Shown here one piece after another: positions 50,721 to 59,763 of a stretch of DNA of 64,000 nucleotides. The stretch's first letter is position 1. Every line of letters starts with the position of its first letter. A model generated the notes under the pieces. That model was given only the letters and a program-made list of their open reading frames with translations, had not been told where the DNA came from and ran no database searches. The translations under genes and the position numbers were made by a program. The stretch comes from Halichondria panicea (lineage: Eukaryota; Porifera; Demospongiae; Suberitida; Halichondriidae), in assembly GCF_963675165.1 (NCBI RefSeq), contig NC_087380.1, forward strand, positions 5,402,071 through 5,466,070. Direction: 5' to 3'.

Positions 50721-52342
50721 CTAAATAACAGCACTCTTGCAGTAGGCTAACAGACAGGCACTCATGTTCAAGTCATACTGAAGGCTAGTCCATGCTTGCT
50801 TGTGTTCTGAGAGTAGCTTCTCTGTCAATGTCAAAAGGTCAGGGTTTTCAAGAATCAGACTGGAGTGCAGCTGCATGGGTGTAGCGTTATTTAGCAATAT
50901 AAATATTAGCAATGTCGAGGGTATACTAATATAAACGAGACTACTATATAGCTGTATTCCAAAAGAGAAAAGAGGAAAGAGAAAATTGTTTATCCACGAG
51001 GCAAACAAAACGCCTAGGGACTTAGGCGTTTTGCTAAAAATAAAACCTGTTTATAAACGCAATATCGAGATACCAGTTTTAATTCTCTGTGTAAACAGCC
51101 TCAGGGTATACTTATGGCACAAACTTCACTCTATTTCATATTATGTTAAATGTTACAAGTAACTCTGCAGTAACAATTCCCAAATAAAGCAACTGGCACG
51201 TCAGAAATAATTTCCAGAGCCTTTATAATTACAACCATCTCACCTTGAGGAAGAGTCCAATGTACGACTGTACCAACTCAAAGTCTCTGTTAGTCTTTAC
51301 AGTTTTCAGCAGGAACGTCATCAGATGTTCCACCCACTCCACCGACCCCCCAGACTCTGGGGCAAGGCTACGGAACTCAGCATCTATGGACGCAGGGGGT
51401 AGCTCTTTCATCAGGTTCATTAGGGGGGCATCTGAAAGAGAGACAAAACAACAGCGAATGTGTATTTTGATATTTCGCCTCTAAAACACAGCCAGTTTAA
51501 TGAAATCTGAGTATCTATATAGTAATGAAAGCACCGCAGGTGTTGATGCCTCCTCGGTGGAGATGCCAAAGCTACATAACAATAATAGCTTAGTTTTATA
51601 CACATGATGATCAAATTTGCTGCGCAAACTCAAAGAGTGGGTAATGATCGACCATGATTGTTGTTAAAAACGATTGATGCCAAAAGCTCCAGTCTAAAAT
51701 TAATGGCTGCCATCAGCAGCCTTGCAGCTCTCTTCGCACTCATGTAGCTACCAATAGCTAGCGTTCTAGTGCAGAGTTAACTAGTAAGTAGAGTAGCAAC
51801 ACTCGGTAAACAAGTTTGGCTACGCTCTTCTGAAAAGGCTGCAATGGCATTCCAAGTAAGCAAAACTCAGAACGAAGCATTATTTTGCAAATCCACGAAT
51901 TAAATCCAAGAAAACATGACTAGAAGCCGCCTATAGAAACTCTTACTTGCACTTCATTGATCCTTGAGCAGCTGTAGCAGCTGTAGCAGTGTACACACAC
52001 ACACACACTACCGTATACCTCGCTTGCGCATGCGCACCGAGGCATAATAATAATGTGTCTGTCAGACAATCATCAGTTTGTACTAGGCCACCTTATTATT
52101 GAAGCCACTGTTAGCCTGCCCAAAACTACAGCTAGGTTTCACTGACGTGGGAAGTAATACAAAAGGGTTTGTTTTGGTTTTAGGGTATGGATATAGAGTT
52201 TTACCCTTATAGTTTTCAAACTGATACACCAGTCGGACCGATATTTCGTGTGTTTATACCTGTCTCTATGGTAGCCCATACTAGCCACAGGGGATCCAAT
52301 GTCCACGCTGCATTGGAGGGTCTTGTCATAAAATGACCATAT
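50721..52342 (-). pseudogene. UTP21/WDR36 fragment, block 2 (middle exons absent)
   Basis: Exon 52,260-52,342 encodes IWSFYDKTLQCSVDIGSPVA and SMGYHRD between clean acceptor and donor sites. Then come 51,244-51,431 (EFRSLAPESGGSVEWVEHLM, TNRDFELVQSYIGLFLK, donor GTGAGA intact) and 50,721-50,870 (LHSSLILENPDLLTLTEKLL to CLLAYCKSAVI and stop). The WD40 exons and linker that lie between these in block 1 are missing. The individual exons are better preserved than in block 1 (GT donor here, GC there; no 5-nt deletion in the first exon). An R1 repeat is inserted between the first two. It is divergent from the broken MBL-OTU copy 3. Confidence 0.75.
51526..52048. repeat. Dispersed repeat R1, full copy (~520 bp)
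   Basis: It runs from GAAAGCACCGCAGGTGTTGA, through TGCAGCTCTCTTCGCACTCA and CACGAATTAAATCCAAG, to TACCTCGCTTGCGCATGCGC, then ACCGAGGCATA. Both ends are GC-rich with GCACCG/CGGTGG boxes. It interrupts sequence that is continuous at 38,335-38,400 in block 1, so it inserted after the duplication. Confidence 0.75.
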
Positions 52343-52525
52343 CTGAGGACGATGAAAAAAGACACATAGGACATGAATAGGCGTGGTTGTTGAGCATAAG
52401 GAGATACAAGGAAATCCGATTAAGATGAATAACAAACAAAGTAGAACAGAACAATATTCATGAAGGATTTGTGGTTACCAAGGTAGCTTCATGAGTTGTT
52501 CTAGTTAGTTACGGACAACATTAGC

Positions 52526-54541
52526 ATGGATAGAATTAGAAACAAGCAGTAATAAATAAAAGACAACTAGCAACTTAAAAACAAGTAATTTGAAGTCAAA
52601 GATTCCAAGAGCAACCAATACAAGTTCTGGCAGAGAGGCTCATACTGAGAGACAGCTACAGAGAGCAAAGCACAAAGAAGCCCCCAAGTGCTGGTCCATC
52701 CTATCAATGTGGGACAAGGAGATGCAATACTACTGGAGATACAGAGTACAGATTGTAAGTGATTAGAAGTGGCGTTGTAAAAAAAAAAAAAAAAAAACTG
52801 TTATTCTGACGTCAAAGCATCACAGACATGAGTAACGTATATGCTTAGTACGGAAGAAGAGAACCAAATCTGGTAGTACGGAAAAAGATTGAACTCGTAA
52901 ACAAGTTACAATGGACTCCATTATCATCACACACCCCAACCTAGACCATTACGGTGGCATTAAACGACTGCTACAAGACTTCACTATCACGGCTCCCATT
53001 ACAACAACTCTGGCAAGCTGTTTGAAAGTTGGGTATTCTGGTGGTCCAAGAGACACACAATTAGGTGAAGTGTTCCTGTCGGGTGAAAGAGATCAAGTTA
53101 GGCACTGGTTCCCGTTAACTGGAGAGGGTGAGAATGGTAGACGACACACAAACATCAAAACACTGCCAATAGGTTCGTCGATAGAAATAGACACGAACAA
53201 AGAAGAAGGATTTAAACCAAAACAGCTAAATAAAACAAGTATTCTGACAACTGTAAGGATACCGGAGAGCAAGTAGGATTACGATGTGGTGTTGAGCGGA
53301 GACTCATACGGTTATGTCATCAATGAGAAACTAGGCATAAAGGATAAATCGGTAGGAGTATTTCAAGTGCCTCATCATGGAAGCAAATATAATCTCGATC
53401 ACCTCAAATCCAAACCATCAACAGCTGAGTTCAGAAATTTTTACTCGAGCTTCCATGCACATATCAGTCACGGTGATCACAGAGGTTAAAATCATCCACA
53501 TAGTGAAGTTATCACAGGCATTCTCTCTGCTGCTGTCCAGAAGAAAAGACGTTGTAAGATAGTAGTCGCGGCAACATGGTTTAAAGAATCTAAAATTGGC
53601 AAAACGAACATTAGCAACTGGAGGGACTATGTTGATATTTTCTACTTCAAGCAAGACACTCCATACGTCACCCTGGATCCTAACGATGAGAAACTGCCTG
53701 AGGGCTTACAGCTGTCTGTCAAAAAGGTGCGTGTACAAACAGAAATTAATAGAAATGGTAAGACTACACCTACACAGCTAGGAAATTATAAGTTATACAA
53801 GTGCCAGCTCCAAAGATTTTAGAAAACAAATTTAGAGAAAAGAATTTGCAGAGGAGGGAGGTTAGTCGTGATGGAAACAGCTTCTTCAATGCCGTCAGTG
53901 GAGCACTAACAAACAAAAACACACCCATCCAGCTGAGAGAGAGGCTTGTTGAACACTTAATGGGATTGCAAGGTTTATACTATCCAAGATCAGGAATGAC
54001 TAGAATATTATGAGATCGTAAATAATTATTTATTGGCCTGGATGGTAACTTCTCGTCTGATATTGAAAAGATTTTGCCCGAGGCAATGGCACGGACACTA
54101 AATATTCGAATACAAGTTATCATTGCAAATCCTGAACAAGACGATAAGTTTTATGGTATCGAATCCACCCAGACTGTTATTCAGCTAATACATGATGACA
54201 CAGACAGTGGTCACTATGACTACGCCCTGCCACGGCACAAGGGGTTACAGAGCAGATTCCTGAGCAGAGATAAGAAAATCCACTATTAGCAAACGGAGGA
54301 GCTGGCAGACGCCTCCAGTTCCCAAATGACAGGTGAAACAAATTATTATTATTATTGTGAAGTAAGAAATATATATATATAACAGTTTCTTTTATTACGA
54401 TTTACAATTTACCCTTATAGTGCTAATCAGAAGTAAAACAGCCCACCCAAAGCCGTATGTCGCATCTGTAATCAACTGGCAAGTCCGAAGAATATATGGT
54501 ACCAATGTACAAACACTAAATGTCCAATAAGCCAGTTGTGA
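52526..54541 (+). pseudogene. MBL-OTU-finger paralogue 3, broken
   Basis: It follows paralogue 2 closely. Exon 1 (52,526-~52,755) has in-frame stops and deletions but keeps VLVHPINVGQGDAILLEI. The 5' third of exon 2 is lost at a poly-A tract (~52,779-52,797). Exon 2 continues from ~52,850 with IITHPNLDHYGG, a stop at 53,274-53,276, VPHHGSKYN, a second stop at ~53,487 and HSEVITGILSAAV. The acceptor of exon 3 is AAG|TGCC instead of CAG|GTGCC. Exon 3 (~53,803-54,332) keeps RDGNSFFNAVSGAL and GHYDYA with frame breaks near 54,010 and 54,240. A finger exon at ~54,450-54,541 reads CRICNQLASPKNIWYQC, TKCPISQL and stops. It shows the ancestral order MBL, OTU, finger without intervening genes. Confidence 0.82.
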
Positions 54542-54663
54542 AGAGAAGACAAGTCGTCTTTTATAAGAAATGCGTTATCGTCATCTTTTATAAGAAATGC
54601 GCACTATTACTAATCTATATAGCTAGAAATATATATTATATATAGGGCTTGCCAAATTCTAAT

Positions 54664-55710
54664 CTACGCACTTTGTCCAAGGTAAAAAACCATAACAGCT
54701 AGCATTATGAAGAATACACCACCATAAGCAGCACACTGCCAGGGTCCAAAATCACACTCACTAGATCTTGCAACTGTATGTGTGTAAGACAAACCACAAT
54801 AAAGCCAGATATATATTTTCAATGACTTGTTAGCATAATTTATATACATGTAATCATGCTTCACCAGGGATCTACAACTCTACTAAATAGCTGTTTCTTG
54901 TGTAATACCTTCTATTCCATTTTTATCGCAATAGGTAGTTTCATCATCCTTACAGTAGTGGATACATCCTGAAAGTGGCGTGTAGTGATTTCGTCGACAC
55001 TCTGAGCACTCAGGACCAGCATAATGTCCAAGGCAGACGAAGTAGGGGGGTTCAGGAATACAGTCAAACTGGCCATTTCGGGGAGAGCAATGAACAGAGC
55101 AAGTTGATCCATAGTAGTTTTTCTGGCATTTGACACAGTCAGGAAGCCGAAAATGTCCATTGCAAATTATTTCACCATTCCTTGAGCAAGTATATTTATC
55201 CGAAGAAGGATTGCAGGTTTTCGTGCAGTCGTTACCATAAAAACCTTTCTTACAGGCAAGACAATCAGGACCATCAAAGTTTTCCTTGCATGTGCGTGAA
55301 CCATCGGTATTACAATCATAATGCCCCCTGGTATCATCTCGAGAAGTGCACAGCTTGGTACAATCATTCATAGGGTAATAATAAGGTGAGCATATTGAAC
55401 AAAATGGGCCTGCGAAATTTCCTAAACAAACCCTCTGACCAAGATAATTACAAAAATACCGGTCCGGGTCTGGTATGCAGGTAGAACCACATTCAAATCC
55501 AAACATATTCTGTGGGCAGTTATTAGTGATCCTATACTTTAAGTCAATGGTAGCTTTGCCACAGTCGGTACTGGAGTACGATTTAACAGGAACGGTGGCA
55601 TTTACTATCAGGGTTCTCGGGAAGTCAATATTAATAGTATCGATTTCTTTGTATTTTTCTGCAGTGTTGCTGCTGACATTGATGATCTCTACGCTCAGTA
55701 TTAGAGGGAC
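54664..55710 (-). CDS. Delta/Serrate-like membrane protein with tandem DSL-type repeats (3' exons)
   Basis: Exons 54,909-55,710 and 54,664-54,773 join in phase (donor GTATTA). The 5' exon or exons with signal peptide and start were not found. The first ~75 residues (LILSVEIINVSSNTAEKYKE and onward) resemble the N-terminal region of Notch ligands. Then come five consecutive Cys-rich repeats of about 43 residues with the DSL pattern C-x-YYG-x-C-x(2-4)-C...YxC...C-x-G-x(3-4)-C. Repeat 2 has RDDTRGHYDC, as in Delta. The last exon encodes a membrane segment (AAYGGVFFIMLAVMVFYL) and a 5-residue tail ending in the stop. The almost absent cytoplasmic tail is unlike typical Delta. It is probably a cell-surface ligand or adhesion protein acting with Notch-type receptors. 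Multiple DSL-repeat proteins are known in sponges. Confidence 0.78.
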
Positions 55711-55779
55711 CTACACATAAAAACATGCATAATTATACTTGGACATGCTGGAATACGAAATCAAATGAGAGCCCATGCA

Positions 55780-57090
55780 GCTAGCCATTAATAGGATGAC
55801 TCTGCTCAGGCGATACTCAGTCATACATGCACAAATGTAAGCAAAACATTAAAGGAGTCACTATATTATAGGGCAATTACCTCGAATGGAATACACTTGG
55901 GAATTCTCCTTGTACCATGCATATCAGTGATTCTGTTGGTTGATCTCTACCACTATAGGCCCTGATAAATTTCTTTTTTTACCCATTATTAATTCTTGAA
56001 AAAATTTAATGTGCCGATTATTATTCTCACGAAAAATCTGATTATTCCCAAAAACGTATGATAATAATTATCGATAAAATTAAGACGATAGACATAAACA
56101 CAGCACACAACTGACACAAGATATATCATGATTCTCAGTGTTATCTTGCTGACTTGAACTGATCCATAATACTCACCGTCAGCATTTTTGCCATGAAAAC
56201 ATCGTTATGTAAAACTTAATGTAATGAGCTTTACCAATAACGGACATTGATGCCTATTATTGCCTATTATTCCCTTCAGACACCTATTATGCTAAAATTA
56301 TTCCAAGTATAATTTATCAGGGCCTATCTCTACCACTCTAAAACACGTACCACCTTTTTGCCACCTGTGTGTCTCACTTGTGTTGCCGCACACACAGCTG
56401 TTCAGGAATACAGATTCATCAACGTATATAGGATGCGTGCACATTCTATAATTGGCTGCATCAGATAATAGTTTCAGTACAAAGTTATAAATAAAATCAG
56501 CACTGCTCTTAAAATCTAAAGTTTTTCCCACATAATACGTGGCCGGTTGTCTACTCATGCATGACAATGGAACTCACATGCTAGACATAGATCTAGTCAT
56601 TGCATACTATTATTGTAGGGACAATAACTAGGAACACAAAAAAAGCCTCCTCCCCTTTTCGATTTTTTAAATATGTCTAAGAAACAAGTGATTATAACTT
56701 GTGTGGCCTTAGGCGATGTAAGCAAACGTTCAAGGAGTCCCAATTAGGACTTATTAATAGTTCATCAATGGGAATCAGGGTTTCATACAGAGGGGTGGGA
56801 GCCCTGGGATTTCCCCCCTGGAAATATGAAAAATTAATAACCAAATTGTGGTGTTTTACAGTGAAGAAAGAATTATAATAATTATACTATCAATCAGAAA
56901 AAGCCTCTTATATTCATTTTGATTTAGCCCATGGTACAGTTTAAAAGTTCGATCAGACAAAAGATTACATAGATACGTGTACACAAAATGCATGACTGTA
57001 TACAATTATTATAATTACCTTATAGCAGTGTACATAGTGTGACCATAGGCTCTGTACACACACTTGATCAATTTGAGTAGCTTTTCTGCT
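55780..57090. repeat. Tandem duplication unit 1 (~2-kb spacing), contains UTP21 exon relics
   Basis: Same order of blocks as 57,780-59,110: GACTCTGCTCAGGCGATACT; GGAGTCACTA(T/G)ATTA; the WD40 exon relic; CACAGCTGTTCAGGAATACA; AAAAAGCCTCCTCCCCT; AATGGGAATCAGGGTTTCAT; TATAGCAGTG...CATAGGCTCTGTAC. This unit carries a MITE that unit 2 lacks. Confidence 0.8.
55955..56327. mobile_element. 373-bp MITE with 10-bp target duplication
   Basis: The ends ATAGGCCCTGATAAAT and ATTTATCAGGGCCTAT are perfect inverted repeats, flanked on both sides by CTCTACCACT (55,945-55,954 and 56,328-56,337). The tandem-duplicate locus near 57,945 has a single CTATACCACTCTAAAAC, an empty site. The interior is AT-rich without coding potential. 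Confidence 0.9.
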
Positions 57091-57339
57091 TAATTCTTCA
57101 TTTTTTTCAGGAGAGGTGAAGGTGTACAATGCAGTAAAACAGTTTGGAACTAGACTAATAGTTTTAAGCACAAAAACCTCCAAATTGCAATCATTCCGCC
57201 AACATTTTTTCCGGGGGCTGCCCCCTGGACCCCCCAAATTGTCGGTGGCCTATGGTCGTCGTCATTCCCCCCGCTAGCTAAATATCCTATATGAAACCCT
57301 GGTCTGAATTATCCCAATATAATTATACCTGCAGCTAAT

Positions 57340-58040
57340 ATCAGTGATTTTGCTGGTATGACCTCTGAACCTCTGAACCTACTGACCACTTTTCTGTACA
57401 GCAGTGCGGACACTACATGAATACACAGAATCACCTGACCACCTTCCTGCCACCTGTGTGAGGCTGTGTTTACAATACTCACTGTGAAGTTGCTATATTA
57501 TAGCCAGCAACAGTAAGCATAACAGCTACAAATTCAGTTTCAACATAATTATGTAAGCTAATCCAAAGGTGTGCACATTCAATTGGCTGCATCTTTAAGT
57601 TTTAAGTGATAAATCAATGACATATAGATTCAGCTCATGGAAAGTACAAAGTCATGATCATTGTTTTGAAATTTGGTACTGACAACCCGTGGGCTGTCTA
57701 TATATACGCGTATCAGGTTAACAATATAGTTTTAAGCAACGGTAGCTACGTACCACACAGCTCCTAAAGTGTTAACCCAAAATGTCGAAAGGCAGTGTTT
57801 TAATAGGACGACTCTGCTCAGGCGATACTCAGTCATATACATGCACAAATATATTATGTAAGCAAACGTTAAAGGAGTCACTAGATTAGGGCAATTACCT
57901 CGAATGGAGGAATTCCATAATTATCAGTGATTATGTTGGTTGATCTATACCACTCTAAAACACGTAGTACGGTACCACCTTTTTGCCACCTGCATGTGTG
58001 TCTACAATACTCACTTAAAGTTTTAATTGCCGCACACCCA
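57340..58040 (-). pseudogene. UTP21 WD40 exon relics in tandem unit 2
   Basis: At 57,350-57,490 and 57,935-58,035 the minus strand carries decayed versions of the AADNFTVSIVDTGGRKVVRR exon (ACAGTGAGTATTGTA, then GACACAGGTGGCAGGAAGGT and following). There is no open frame through them. The same relic lies at 56,337-56,400 in unit 1. Confidence 0.55.
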
Positions 58041-59110
58041 GCTGTTCAGGAATACAGATTCATCAACATACAGGATGCGTACACATTCTCTAATTGGATA
58101 ATACTTTGTATTCAGTACAAAGTTATGAATAACTTCAGCACTGTTCTTGAAATCTGAAGTTTTTCCCACATAATACGTGGCCGGTTGTCTACTCATGCAA
58201 CTCACGTGCTAGATCTAGTCATTGCATTTAACATACTTATAACTAGAGTATGTCCCTTTAATAGGGACAACAAGTATGGAAAAAATAGTTTTAATTGACT
58301 GGAAAGAGAGTGAAACGGTAGCTATACCACACAGCTCTTGCACTGTAACCCATGCAAACGTCAATTAAGGCCAATGGGACGACCTATAAATATATGCCTG
58401 CTTAGGTCACACACATTTAATGACTTGTTTCTCAGGCCCTCGCGCTTCGATTTTTTGACCCCTCTTGGATCCTTTTATTTACTCTAATATAATTATGGTA
58501 ATGATCGCCAGGTTTAAATTTCACATATGATGGCACCTCGTGCCTTTCCTGACTTGTGCTTGACAGCTGAGTGTGTAATTTTTGTATGTGTATTTTGCAT
58601 GTACTTTTCCTGACATGTAAGGAGGAGTGGCCAAGGTGTGGCCGGAACTTTTGCCCCACAAAAAAAGCCTCCTCCCCTCTTCGATTTTTAATAGAATATG
58701 CCTAAGAAACGGTGATTAACTTTGTGTGGCCTTAGGCGATGCTTAGAATGTATAAGCAAGTGTTCAAGGAGTCCCAATTAGGACTTATTAATAGTTCATC
58801 AATGGGAATCAGGGTTTCATACAGAGGGGTGGGAGCCCTGGGATTTCCCCCCTGGAAATAATAATGTCATACTAAATTGTGGTATTTTACAGTGAAGTAT
58901 AATAATTATACATGCATGCATGTATCAATCAAATCTGAGAAAAAGCCTCTTATATTCATTTTGATCTAGCCCATGCATGGTACAGTCTGACAAATAATTA
59001 TATCAGATACACAAAATGCATGACTGCATTGTATACAATTATTATAATACCCTTTGAAATTTAAACCTTATAGCAGTGACCATAGGCTCTGTACACACAC
59101 TTGATTAATT
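57780..59110. repeat. Tandem duplication unit 2
   Basis: Partner of 55,780-57,090 in direct orientation, lacking the 373-bp MITE. The short frames inside are not gene-like. Confidence 0.8.
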
Positions 59111-59708
59111 TGAGTAGCTTTTCCTGCTTCTAGTTCTTGCTTAAACATTTTGTTTAGGCAAGGTGAAGGTTAGCCTCGATTCCAGGCCGATTAAAATACG
59201 GCCTGGTAGTACCAGGCTGGTACCTATTGCATGGCGCATGTGTTAGTTTATTCACCAGAAACTGGGGAATCCCCTTTTTTCTTTCTCTCATCTATTTTCT
59301 ATCTATGTACATCAGCTTAGCTCTCTATTGCGTTGTTCCAGAAGGCTTTCACACTAGTCTGAAGCCATGTTGAGCTCTTTCTTGTATAGACTAAGAACTA
59401 GACAGGCTAGTTTAGTTTGAGAGTTAGCTATTGTTGGGAGACAGGCTCCTACTTATCCTAGAGTACAAGTTGACTTGACCCTTTGCAACAATTCTTAGTG
59501 AGTTTAGACAAATAACAACAACAACTGAGGAAGATGGTGGGTGATGGCAAATACAAAAACAAAGGGGGCAGGGCCAGAGCAAGGGGCCCTGCGCACAACA
59601 AAGAAAATTGAACAAAACAACACATTTACCACAAACTCATTAAACTATGAACCTAGTAAATATTGCATAACATTAATTAATTAAACACCTAGCTTGTACA
59701 CATCAACA
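59111..59708. other. Candidate 3' LTR body and flank of the Pao/BEL element
   Basis: No gene. Read on the minus strand, sequence directly downstream of the polyprotein stop passes TGTTGATGTGTACAAGC at ~59,709, a plausible LTR start (TG...). It continues through GCGCAGGGCCCCTTGCTCTG and ends somewhere before ~59,200, where GGCCTGGTAGTACCAGGCTG (a dispersed repeat) begins. The 5' LTR is outside the window, so the boundary cannot be confirmed. Confidence 0.4.
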
Positions 59709-59763
59709 TACCGCCGGCCAAGACCGGATGGTCTTAGGTACATTGCCATTGTTCAACAGTTAC

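Noticed and set aside
56965-57237. Minus-strand frame of 90 codons with Cys residues
   Set aside because: Its tandem-duplicate counterpart near 59,050-59,160 is not open, so there is no sign of selection.
59709-59763. Exact LTR terminus and polypurine tract of the Pao/BEL element
   Set aside because: Only one LTR can be in the window, so its ends cannot be confirmed; given only as a candidate.
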